NCBI GenBank assembly: GCA_963576565.1
Contig: OY755042.1
Location: 12,688,262 to 12,752,261 of the forward strand
Reading direction: 5' to 3'
Length of the DNA: 64,000 bases
Source: Aspidapion aeneum
Taxonomy: Eukaryota; Arthropoda; Insecta; Coleoptera; Brentidae
Shown: in pieces, positions 24,201 to 32,560 of the stretch
How the letters are laid out: each line of letters opens with the position of its first letter
Position numbering within the stretch: the first letter of the stretch is position 1
The notes under the pieces: generated by a model
The model's database searches: none
What the model was told of the DNA's origin: nothing
The model's input: the letters and a program-made list of their open reading frames with translations, nothing else
Translations under genes and position numbers: made by a program

Positions 24201-27200
24201 CTTTTCAATTAATTTCAATACGTTTACGCAAGGCGGTGGCTATTAGTCCCTAATTTTTTTTTTAATTCGACCAGTTTTTGGGCACGTAAGATGCTCACAT
24301 ACAAAACAAAGAGGGAGAATGGATTAGCTAAGCCTTGTTACCAGGTTCCAGGGATAATGTGGTATATAATGAGGACGGAACCCCATTATTAGAAGCCAAG
24401 TTTTTCATTAAACTTTAAATTAAATAATAATATCAATAATTTATGTCCATATTATGTCAAAACAAATACAAAAGGAACCTCTTTATTCTTACAAAATTCT
24501 AGTACAATTTTTGGTTCCTTTAAAGAATAACATAAATATCGGGTTGACAAATTAACAAATGACAGACAGAAGACGTCCGGCCAACGCCCGGCGCGTCTGG
24601 GTAAAATTTACACGGTAAAACCCGACGAGTACGCGAGCTAATCTCTAGAGATTAGTACGCGCGAACTAATCTCTGGGAATCGCCTACACACACGAAGACA
24701 AAATTAAACGTTCTAAACATAAACACGATATTATCAATGCGTTTTGCCTAGACACCGAGAGATTTGCTCGCGTACTTTGTGCGCGCGAACTAATCTTCGA
24801 GAGATATTTTAGGCGGATATTGTCTACACACGAAGAGATTAGTATGCGCAAACTTGTACGCGCGTTCTAATCTCTGGAAATGTTCGCGTGTCTGTAGGCC
24901 CCTTTACCGTGCTGTTTTTTTGAGCTCTTAAAAATGGTGTATTGCTTTATCCTGTAGTTTCGCTAATACAGGGAGTTTTTGAAAAAATTGCATTTTTAAT
25001 AATTCGTTTCGGTTCCGTTTTATTCTGTAAAAACCTTATTATATCAACTTTTTTAGAAGAAAATAAAGACCTTTTCAATATTTTTATATATTCTTAAGTT
25101 TTTGAGATGTGGTATTTAACCTTAAATCAAAAAATAATAAAGTTTTATCATTTTAAGATAATAATAGCATGAAACCAATCAAAATAGTAATAAAAAAAAT
25201 TCAGGTCCGTATTTATTTTTTTTGTGATAAATACCATATCTCAAAAACTAAACAATATTTTAAAAAATTGACTTCATTATTTTGCTATAAAAAAGTTGCC
25301 ATAAAAAGGTTTTTACAGAATAAAAATATCTTGCAAAATAAGCGAAATATAAGGAATTATTAAAAATGCAATTTTTTCAAAAACCCCCTGTATTAGCGAA
25401 ACCAGGGGATATAGCAAAAATCTGATTACACTATTTTTAACGGCTCAAAAAAAGAGCACGGTAAGGTGCAATCAGAAAATCGATATCTTTAATAACAACC
25501 GACTTTCCCATTTAATCCCATCGAAAATGGGACACGCTGTACACGTCGTGGTTAAAAAATTATATTTTTTTAAACTTTGGGTTTTTAATTTTTCTTTTAT
25601 AATCGATTATGTGGATAAACCCACGATACATCAAGGGAGGTCTCAGACTTTTAAAAAGGGGGGTTGCAGTTAGATTTTTTGAGTTCTCTGAAAAAAAGAA
25701 GGGGGGGGCGATCACCTCCCCTGGAACCACCACTGGATACAGACTGGGTCTCTCGGTCATTTTACCTATTTGTTAACCTTAATTGGAAAGGTTTTAGCGT
25801 TTTTTATTGGTAGATTTCTATTAATAAAACGTTTTGAATATTTTAGCTGCACGAGCGTTACATTATACCTCCAAACCTGTTAACGGTATGCCAGCCAGAG
25901 CTGCGGCAGATGTTTTTTCCAAAGAATTCTTAGACGAACCCATCGAAAATGTGATAACAGAAGAAACTGGCCAAAGTATATTACTAAAAGATAGTAATAG
26001 AGAAGTTGAGTTGCGCACAGATGATGATGTGATCATTTCTTCGTCCAAAGTTTGCATGAAAGATGCCGTGGATATTGGGGAGATAAAAATCACAATTCCT
26101 CCTGGATATTGGCGACTAAGTAGCCATCCGAAAGCAAAAAATCTGCTGGTAAGATTTGGACTAGTATCAGATAAAATATGCTATAGGTCTGAATCTTTAA
26201 GTAAGTATTACAAAAACCCAACAATGAAAAGCGTTATTCCTCAAAACAAGAGAAAGGAAATAAGGTCCATATTTGAACGAAATAAAGCACTTCAGGACAA
26301 GAGTAACCCTTGGGGTTCAATAGCAAAAGATTGGGACAAAGACACACGATATCGCGAAAGATCTCCAATCATGCAGGGTGATCTAGAAATAGTGGAAGAA
26401 TTTTCCACTCCTATAATAAGAAATCAAAAAATTTTATCTCGTTTGGGTAAACGAAAAATTGATGATGACGTCGAGTTTGTTGAAAGAGTAGTTGAAGAAA
26501 AAATAACTAAAATGCCTAGGATGAAAATGTATGCAGATGAAGAGGAAGAAAGGATAAAAAGAAAAAAAATCTTACAAAAAATCCAAGCTCAGTCGCAAAA
26601 AATTGAAGAAGGGAACAAAAAAGTCGATCTTCGCAATATGCTAGGGCGAACTGGAAACGTCAAGATCCAGGAAAAAACGAAACCACAGGATGCTGAAATA
26701 GATTTAGGATTAAAATTAAATAACCGAACTCAAAAAATGGTCTTCGCAATAGACAGAGAAAATAGCAAACAACTGCCAGAAAAAACTATCCCCTCCGGTA
26801 GAGAAATTGTACAAGATGATATTCGTTCCTTGCTCTTGGAGCGGCGAAACGATAGAGAAAGGCGCATAAAAATAGAAAAGCGTGTTACGCCTCCCAGACA
26901 GAGAGTTCAGCAAAATAAAGAAAGGTCGCACAAATCCAGAAAAGAATATATATCTAGAATAGATAGTGAAAAATTGCATTCCAGTAAACGACTATACAGT
27001 GATCAGTTAAATAAAGATCGAGAGAGGCGTAATAAAGTTAGTAAAAACTACAGAAGTGTATCATTTGATACAAGAGACCACAAGCCGAGGAGTAGAGTTG
27101 TCGTGGGAAAAACTGCACCTAAAAAACCAACTGTAGCATCCACTGTTTGGTCTAAAGTCAAGAAGTCGAGTGGTAGTAGTGAGGAAAGCTCAAGTGACAG

Positions 27201-27486
27201 TGATTCAGATGACTCCGATTCCGAATCTGGAAATAGTAGCAGCAGTAGCTCCAGCAGTGAAAGCGAATCGGACTCAGGTTCTGATGAATCTTCTTCCTCC
27301 AGTTCTTCTGGTAGTCGCAAACGGAGCAAACATACCTCTTTAAAATCATCTAAAAGCAACATTACCTCTAAGAAGATATCAAGGCCAGGGTTTGAAGAAA
27401 TTTCTCAAGTAAAACAAAGATTGTCAAATTCAAAGGTCACAGGCCGTCTTCCTTTAAAAATTACTACAAATAATACCCGAAACTAA
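12119..27486 (+). CDS. NCBP3: Nuclear cap-binding protein subunit 3 (four coding exons, 700 aa)
   Basis: Joining 12119-12265, 13512-13716, 16417-16527 and 25847-27486 gives 2,103 bp in one frame (700 aa plus TAA), with GT-AG sites at all three introns. NCBP3 pairs with NCBP1 as an alternative nuclear cap-binding complex in mRNA export. Seen here: an acidic N-terminus (about 1-45); ERAKRF at 70-75; an RRM-like core from about 108 (VLHLYGVEDMDVEDILNIF) to 160 (CNVVWLENLSAARAL), matching the vertebrate order ERAKRF...YICGVDEM...SCNVVWLDEM; a basic stretch with RFGLVSDK and YYKNP; MKMYADEEEE; DIRSLLLERR; and a Ser/Asp-rich, then basic, C-terminus. The WLDD motif reported for cap binding in the human protein is here YIES. 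Start chosen at 12119 (CACCATG context); ATG 12143 is possible. Introns carry many TEs. The identification rests on motif order and fits the vertebrate length (about 620 aa). Confidence 0.93.
12660..12910. repeat. Two tandem units of about 135 bp in NCBP3 intron 1
   Basis: The sequence with GGCGATTTCAAAAATTCTTA, then CAACACCATTTTACTAGTT and a CT-rich run, recurs immediately as AGCGATTTCAAAAAATCTTT, CAACACCCTTTTACTAGTT and a CT-rich run. Confidence 0.65.
13060..13299. mobile_element. Inverted-repeat element in NCBP3 intron 1
   Basis: CTACTGGTCGCAGTTGAGTA near 13078 faces TACCCAACTGCGACCAGTAG near 13257. The outer CAACTGCT / AGCAGTTG pair extends the arms to about 45 bp with gaps. This is probably a MITE of unknown family. 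Confidence 0.55.
13512..13716 (+). CDS. NCBP3: NCBP3 coding exon 2
   Basis: It codes residues 50-117 plus one base of codon 118, between the acceptor TTTTTAG and the donor GTAGGT. It holds the ERAKRF motif and the first strand of the RRM-like fold (FNVLHLYGV). It continues in frame into the exon at 16417 (G + AG = Glu). Confidence 0.92.
13772..14938. mobile_element. 1.17-kb non-autonomous element with about 440-bp inverted arms (ACAGGGTGT family)
   Basis: It begins CAGGGTGTCCCAAATTAGGC and ends with the matching inverse (AATTTGAGACACCCTG), flanked by TA on both sides (13770-13771, 14939-14940). The arms, left to about 14220 and right from about 14505, are near-perfect inverse copies over roughly 440 bp. 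The middle is single-copy. There is no open frame of note. It is inserted in the left end of the MITE at 14941-15146, within NCBP3 intron 2. A decayed relative lies at 22640-23490. Confidence 0.8.
14941..15146. mobile_element. MITE with 25-bp inverted repeats
   Basis: CAGTCGGGGACTTTTTAAAT at the left faces ATTTAAAAAGTCCCCAACTG at the right, with TA at the outer borders (a Tc1/mariner-type target). Its left TA was used as target by the element at 13772-14938, giving a nested order of insertion. Confidence 0.75.
15149..15607. other. Intronic DNA without recognised features
   Basis: This AT-rich part of NCBP3 intron 2 shows no repeat border and no coding similarity. Confidence 0.4.
15608..16357 (+). 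mobile_element. Palindrome-ended repeat element (DINE/Helentron-like), copy 1
   Basis: The left hairpin starts AGCTCACACATATACTATAC and closes ...AGTAGTGTGAGCT. Then come a conserved unique part, a (TGTC)n microsatellite (15748-15803) and the motif CCGATTTTAATGAAATTTGG. Next are about three tandem units of 121 bp that contain GGGTGGGGGTAGATTTC. The right hairpin is AGCTCACACGTACACTATAA...TAGTGTGAGCT, and the end is GGCAGAGTAT. No protein is encoded. Terminal hairpins, a microsatellite and a central minisatellite resemble DINE-1/Helentron-type elements; this class is inferred. Other copies: 19747-20349, 42207-42692, 47211-47904, 52716-53409. Confidence 0.75.
15748..15803. repeat. (TGTC)n microsatellite inside the repeat element
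   Basis: About a dozen TGTC units with occasional TATG steps. The same block, as (GACA)n of different length, marks every other copy of the family. Confidence 0.9.
16417..16527 (+). CDS. NCBP3: NCBP3 coding exon 3
   Basis: The exon lies between TTTTTTAG and the donor GTAAGA. It codes residues 118-154 (two split codons), including the second half of the RRM-like domain with CNVVWLENLS. The residues aligned to the human WLDD motif read YIES. It joins 25847 across a 9.3-kb intron (G + CT = Ala). Confidence 0.92.
16600..17380. other. Intronic DNA with one dispersed repeat
   Basis: A segment at about 16680-16760 (TTCGGAATACAAAGTTCGAG, AGGCGCTG) recurs in the same orientation at 21549-21612. Otherwise this part of NCBP3 intron 3 shows only AT-rich unique sequence. 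Confidence 0.45.
17381..17511. mobile_element. 131-bp MITE
   Basis: Perfect inverted ends ACCCTCAGATGCACCGTAA / TTACGGTGCATCTGAGGGT. Part of the interior (TGCTCACATACAAAACAA ... AAGCCTTGTTAC) recurs at 24291-24343, showing another, damaged copy. Confidence 0.75.
17553..17787. repeat. Two GC-rich palindromes flanking a GGTTC-type microsatellite
   Basis: The left palindrome 17553-17594 has 18-bp arms CAGCAAGAATCGGCGCAG with a 6-bp loop. The right palindrome 17727-17787 has arms with TCTTAAAGTAAT and CAGCA.GAGTCGGC. Between them lies 120 bp of degenerate TTCGG/GGTTT repeats. The two palindromes share the GTCGGCGCAGCCGA core. Confidence 0.75.
18349..18523 (+). pseudogene. THAP zinc-finger remnant (P-element/THAP transposase type)
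   Basis: One open stretch on the plus strand reads CSVGGCEDCVSKRHCLPKRN, then PNEWLKILGPKNW, LTKDEIYVKYIVC and DLN. The spacing C-x4-C ... P ... W ... I(Y).k..vC.l matches the THAP domain (C2CH), except that the final His-Phe is changed to Asn-Gln. There is no start codon and it ends at a stop (18524). It lies in NCBP3 intron 3 and has no splice frame with that gene, so it is most likely a decayed transposase head. A poly-G tract (18579-18588) and GGATCTAGG follow. Confidence 0.5.
19036..21088. mobile_element. Fold-back element with internal about 290-bp tandem repeats, interrupted by a DINE-like copy
   Basis: Ends AAGGATCAGACACATCTATA (left) and the inverse near 21060-21088. Inside each arm a block recurs with 'TACAGGGTGTT', 'ATAATGTCCAAGAAG' and 'TTTATTATTTTTAATCTGTACC', at about 19173, 19438 and again inverted in 20395-20960. 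The arms are therefore tandem and inverted at the same time. The element 19747-20349 sits at the centre, between the arms. Confidence 0.6.
19747..20349 (-). mobile_element. Palindrome-ended repeat element, copy 2
   Basis: The reverse of copy 1 (15608-16357). It starts ATACTCTGCCAATATATGGG at the left and ends with TATGTGTGAGCT hairpin sequence at the right. The GACA microsatellite is at 20181-20215, with two minisatellite units instead of three. Confidence 0.75.
21089..21880. other. Intronic DNA, one dispersed repeat only
   Basis: Apart from the repeat at 21549-21612, shared with 16680-16760, no gene or element border was recognised. Confidence 0.4.
21880..23870. mobile_element. About 2-kb element with inverted subterminal arms and GC-rich short tandem repeats
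   Basis: AGTCGTTAAATACCGAGATG (22054) faces its inverse at about 23787. A 42-bp unit with TTTTTGCCCGATCACGATTG and CGCGCGGCG is repeated two to three times at 21925-22010. A small open frame at 22254-22490 (78 aa, with CLECKCSF) has no recognised family. The element at 22640-23490 is nested inside. The class is unknown. Confidence 0.45.
22640..23490. mobile_element. Decayed long-armed ACAGGGTGT element
   Basis: It starts CAGGGTGTCCCAAATTAG after TA. It shares with 13772-14938 the blocks CTCAAATTTCAAGAGAAG and GCATTTTGGGAGGGGGTCTA, and their inverted partners appear at 23345-23470. The right terminus is worn. A further short ACAGGGTGTTCC...ACACCCTGT unit lies directly in front (22594-22637). 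Confidence 0.6.
23871..24585. other. Intronic DNA with a MITE fragment
   Basis: Only the fragment at 24291-24343 (shared with the MITE at 17381-17511) is recognisable. Confidence 0.4.
24586..24900. repeat. Cluster of GCGCGAACTAATCTC-type motifs
   Basis: The motif CGCGCGAACTAATCT and inverse forms (AGAGATTAGTACGCGC, GTACGCGCGTTCTAATCTCT) occur at least five times in both orientations. ACACACGAAGA repeats lie between them. Such a layout is typical of subterminal transposase-binding repeats of hAT-like MITEs. No target duplication was identified. Confidence 0.45.
24901..25466. mobile_element. 566-bp inverted-repeat element
   Basis: The ends CCTTTACCGTGCT and AGAGCACGGTAAGG, and then GTTTCGCTAATACAGGG near 24958 with its inverse near 25389, give arms of more than 100 bp. 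AT-rich inner sequence repeats TCTCAAAAACTAAA-type motifs. There is no coding capacity. Confidence 0.65.
25610..25735 (-). mobile_element. hAT terminal fragment
   Basis: Read on the minus strand from 25735: CAGTGGTGGTTCCAGGGGAG, followed by a C-rich run. CAGTGGxGGxxCCAG is a common insect hAT terminus. Only one end is present, 110 bp before NCBP3 exon 4. Confidence 0.5.
25847..27486 (+). CDS. NCBP3: NCBP3 coding exon 4 (terminal)
   Basis: Acceptor ATATTTTAG, then CTGCACGAGCG. It codes residues 155-700: the end of the RRM-like domain (AARALHYTSKP), PPGYWRLSSHPKAKNLLVRF, YYKNPTMK, MKMYADEEEE, DIRSLLLERRNDRERR, a Ser/Asp/Glu-rich block (about 605-655) and a basic tail. It stops at TAA 27484-27486. 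Confidence 0.95.
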
Positions 27487-27503
27487 ACTGAAAAAATACT
27501 TTT

Positions 27504-27509
27504 AATAAA
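27504..27509 (+). terminator. NCBP3 polyadenylation signal (candidate)
   Basis: AATAAA 18 bp after the NCBP3 stop; a second AATAAAA follows at about 27512. The satellite array starts about 180 bp downstream. Confidence 0.6.
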
Positions 27510-28347
27510 AATAATAAAATAAGAACTAAAAATTTAAAAACGACCATTTGTATTTGTATTATTAGGGTTTAGCCAGAATAATTTAAAGTTTAGATTCTGC
27601 GAAGCAAAATAAACAATTTGCATTCGTTAAATAGCTTTGGCATCGTGTTAAGTGTGCTTAAAGACTACTTTGACTTGAAATCGAGAAAAAAGTTAATTTT
27701 TATAAAAAAAATAATATGGGTTGGTGTTTAAAAAAAAAAAAGATCAGAAACACTTAGAATTTTGGTAAAATGGGAGAAAAGTGGCGCTATTTCGAATCCA
27801 ATCAGATACTGTATATAAAAATTCATTTTGCAAATATTGAGCAATAAATAATTAATAATAAAGGCATTGTTTATTTTTTGCTGGATATTTTATATCTTCT
27901 GTAGATATTTTTAGTTTCGATACTAGCTCAGTCATATTAGGTGAAAAAACCCTGAAACTTGGAAAAATAGGTGCAAGCTGGATTTTGGGGGAAACATCCC
28001 GACATATTCTCCGCCAAAATCAACCTTGAGCTTCGCTAGATAGGCCCCAAAGGTCCTAAAAATCAGTATTTTGCAATTGAGAAGAGAAAAACAACATTTT
28101 TATAAAAAAAAAATAATATGGGTTGGTGTTTAAAAAAAAAAAGATCAGAAACACTTAGACATACAATTTTGGTAAAATGGGAGAAAAGTGGCGCTATTTC
28201 GAATCCAATCAGATACTGTATATAAAAATTCATTTTGCAAATATTGAGCAATAAATAATTAATAATAAAGGCATTGTTTATTTTTTGCTGGATATTTTAT
28301 ACCTTCTGTAGATATTTTTAGTTTCGATACTGGCCCAGTCATATTAG

Positions 28348-28616
28348 AAACACAACTTTTTCTGGGTATTACGCCACTAGTAAGGAAAAATTACTTTAAA
28401 AAATTATAAAAAACCACTGCGTTTCTCCTAGAAAAATAAAAATCACTAATTTGTCAGTGGCTTTCTATAAAAATAAATAGTTGCCTAGTAAAACCTAAAC
28501 CACTTATCTTTTAATTGAATTTGAATATGCTACGTTTCGATTGTCAATCTACAATCGTTTTCAAGCTTTTTTTTTTTTTCTTACTAGTGGCGTAATACCC
28601 AGAAAAAGTTGTGTTT
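28348..28616. mobile_element. MITE inserted in the satellite
   Basis: Inverted ends of 37 bp: AAACACAACTTTTTCTGGGT and ACCCAGAAAAAGTTGTGTTT. The satellite sequence CAGTCATATTAG occurs on both sides (28337 and 28655), with 38 extra bp on the right. The insertion lengthens this unit to 769 bp. Confidence 0.75.
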
Positions 28617-31600
28617 GTAAAATGAATCCGCCACAAACATATAGATTTTATTTTCCAGTCATATTAGGTGAAAAAACCCTGAAACTTGGAAAAATAGGTG
28701 CAAGCTGGATTTTGGGGGAAACATCCCGACATATTCTCCGCCAAAATCAACCTTGAGCTTCGCTAGATAGGCCCCAAAGGTCCTAAAAATCAGTATTTTG
28801 CAATTGAGAAGAGAGAAAAAAAAACGCAAAATCATTCGGTCTATAAAGTAAATTTAAGAAAAAACAACATCTTTATAAAAAAGATAATATGGGTTGGTGT
28901 TTAAAAAAAAAGATCACAAACACTTAGACATACAATTTTGGTAAAATGGGAGAAAAGTGGCGCTATTTCGAATCCAATCAGATACTGTATATAAAAATTC
29001 ATTTTGCAAATATTGAGCAATAAATCATTAATAATAAAGGCATTGTTTATTTTTTGCAGGATATTTTATACCTTCTGTAGATATTTTTAGTTTCGATACT
29101 AGCCCAGTCATATTAGGTGAAAAAACCCTAAAACTTGGAAAAAATAGGTGCAAGCTGGACTTTGGGGGAAACATCCCGACATATTCTCCGCCAAAATCAA
29201 CCTTGAGCTTCGCTAGATAGGCCCCAAATGTCCTAAAAATCAGTATTTTGCAATTGAGAAGAGAGAAAAAATGACGCAAAATCATTCGGTCTATAAAGTA
29301 AAATCAAGAAAAAAACAACATTTTTAAAAAAAAAATAATATGGGTTGGTGTTTAAAAAAAAAGATCAGAAACACTTAGACATACAATTTTGGTAAAATGG
29401 GAGAAAAGTGGCGCTATTTCGAATCCAATCAGATACTGTATAAAAAATTCATTTTGCAAATATTGAGCAATAAATCATTAATAATAAAGGCATTGTTTAT
29501 TTTTTGCTGGATATTTTATATCTTCTGTAGATATTTTTAGTTTCGATACTAGCTCAGTCATATTAGGTGAAAAAACCCTGAAAGTTGGAAAAATAGGTGC
29601 AAGCTGGATTTTGGGGGAAACATCCCGACATATTCTCCGCCAAAATCAACCTTGAGCTTCGCTAGATAGGCCCCAAAGGTCCTAAAAATCAGTATTTTGC
29701 AATTGAGAAGAGAGAAAAAATAACGCAAAATCATTCGGTCTATAAAGTAAAATCAAGAAAAAAACAACATTTTTATAAAAAAAATAATATGGGTTGGTGT
29801 TTAAAAAAAAAGATCAGAAACACTTAGACATACAATTTTGGTAAAATGGGAGAAAAGTGGCGCTATTTCGAATCCAATCAGATACTGTATATAAAAATTC
29901 ATTTTGCAAATATTGAGCAATAAATCATTAATAATAAAGGCATTGTTTATTTTTTGCAGGATATTTTATACCTTCTGTAGATATTTTTAGTTTCGATACT
30001 AGCCCAGTTATATTAGGTGAAAAAACCCTGAAACTTGGAAAAAATAGGTGCAAGCTGGACTTTGGGGGAAACATCCCGACATATTCTCCGCCAAAATCAA
30101 CCTTGAGCTTCGCTAGATAGGCCCCAAAGGTCCTAAAAATCAGTATTTTGCAATTGAGAAGAGAGAAAAAATAACGCAAAATCATTCGGTCTATAAAGTA
30201 AAATCAAGAAAAAAACAACATTATTATAAAAAAAATAATATGGGTTGGTGTTTAAACAAGAAGATCAGCAACACTTAGACATAAAATTTTGGTAAAAAGT
30301 GGCGCTATTTCGAATCCAATCAGATACTTTATATAAAAATTAATTTTGCAAATATTGAGCAATAAATAATTAATAATAAAGGCATTGTTTATTTTTTGCT
30401 GGATATTTTATATCTTCTGTAGATATTTTTAGTTTCGATACTAGCTCAGTCATATTAGGTGAAAAAACCCTGAAACTTGGAAAAAATAGGTGCAAGCTGG
30501 ATTTTGGGGAAAACATCCCGACATATTCTCCGCCAAAATCAACCTTGAGCTTCGCTAGATAGGCCCCAAAGGTCCTAAAAATCAGTATTTTGCAATTGAG
30601 AAGAGAGAAAAAATAACGCAAAATCATTCGGTCTATAAAGTAAAATCAAGAAAAAAACAACATTATTATAAAAAAAATAATATGGGTTGGTGTTTAAACA
30701 AGAAGATCAGCAACACTTAGACATAAAATTTTGGTAAAAAGTGGCGCTATTTCGAATCCAATCAGATACTTTATATAAAAATTAATTTTGCAAATATTGA
30801 GCAATAAATAATTAATAATAAAGGCATTGTTTATTTTTTGCTGGATATTTTATATCTTCTGTAGATATTTTTAGTTTCGATACTAGCTCAGTCATATTAG
30901 GTGAAAAAACCCTGAAACTTGGAAAAAATAGGTGCAAGCTGGATTTTGGGGAAAACATCCCGACATATTCTCCGCCAAAATCAACCTTGAGCTTCGCTAG
31001 ATAGGCCCCAAAGGTCCTAAAAATCAGTATTTTGCAATTGAGAAGAGAGAAAAAATAACGCAAAATCATTCGGTCTATAAAGTAAAATCAAGAAAAAAAC
31101 AACATTATTATAAAAAAAATAATATGGGTTGGTGTTTAAACAAGAAGATCAGCAACACTTAGACATAAAATTTTGGTAAAAAGTGGCGCTATTTCGAATC
31201 CAATCAGATACTTTATATAAAAATTAATTTTGCAAATATTGAGCAATAAATAATTAATAATAAAGGCATTGTTTATTTTTTGCTGGATATTTTATATCTT
31301 CTGTAGATATTTTTAGTTTCGATACTAGCTCAGTCATATTAGGTGAAAAAACCCTGAAACTTGGAAAAATAGGTGCAAGCTGGATTTTGGAGGAAACATC
31401 CCGACATATTCTCCGCCAAAATCAACCTTGAGCTTCGCTAGATAGGCCCCAAAGGTCCTAAAAATCAGTATTTTGCAATTGAGAAGAGAGAAAAAATAAC
31501 GCAAAATCATTCGGTCTATAAAGTAAAATCAAGAAAAAAACATTTTTATAAAAAAAATAATATGGGTTGGTGTTTAAAAAAAAAGATCAGAAACACTTAG

Positions 31601-32560
31601 ACATACAATTTTGGTAAAATGGGAGAAAAGTGGCGCTCCTTCGAATCCAATCAGATACTGTATATAAAAATTAATTTTGCAAATATTGAGCAATAAATAA
31701 TTAATAATAAAGGCATTGTTTATTTTTTGCTGGATATTTTATACCTTCTGTAGATATTTTTAGTTTCGATACTAGCCCAGTCATATTAGTTGAAAAAACC
31801 CTGAAACTTGGAGAAAATAGGTGCAAGCTGGACTTTGGGGGAAACATCCCAACATATTCTCCGCCAAAATTAACCTTGAGCTTCGCTGGATAGGCCCCAA
31901 AGGTCCTAAAAATCAGTATTTTGCAATTGAGAAAAGAGAAAAAAAAACGCAAAATCATTCGGTCTATAAAGTAAAATTAAGAAAAAAACAACATTTTTAT
32001 AAAAAAGATAATATGAGTTGGTGTTTAAAAAAAAAAGATCAGAAACACTTAGACATACAATTTTGGTAAAATGGGAGAAAAGTGGCGCTATTTCGAATCC
32101 AATCAGATACTGTATATAAAAATTAATTTTGCAAATATTGAGCAATAAATAATTAATAATAAAGGCATTGTTTATTTTTTGCTGGATATTTTATATCTTG
32201 TGTAGATATTTTTAGTTTCGATACTAGCTCAGTCATATTAGGTGAAAAAACCCTGAAACTTGGAAAAATAGGTGCAAGCTGGATTTTGGGGAAAACATCC
32301 CGACATATTCTCCGCCAAAATCAACCTTGAGCTTCGCTAGATAGGCCCCAAAGGTCCTAAAAATCAGTATTTTGCAATTGAGAAGAGAGAAAAAATAACG
32401 CAAAATCATTCGGTCTATAAAGTATAATTAAGAAAAAAACAACATTTTTATAAAAAAAATAATATGGGTTGGTGTTTAAAAAAAAAGATCAGAAACACTT
32501 AGACATACAATTTTGGTAAAATGGGAGAAAAGTGGCGCTATTTTCGAATCCAATCAGATC

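Noticed and set aside
27048..27362. Leu/Glu-rich antisense frames opposite NCBP3 exon 4
   Set aside because: They mirror the Ser/Asp-rich codons of NCBP3 and have no independent support.
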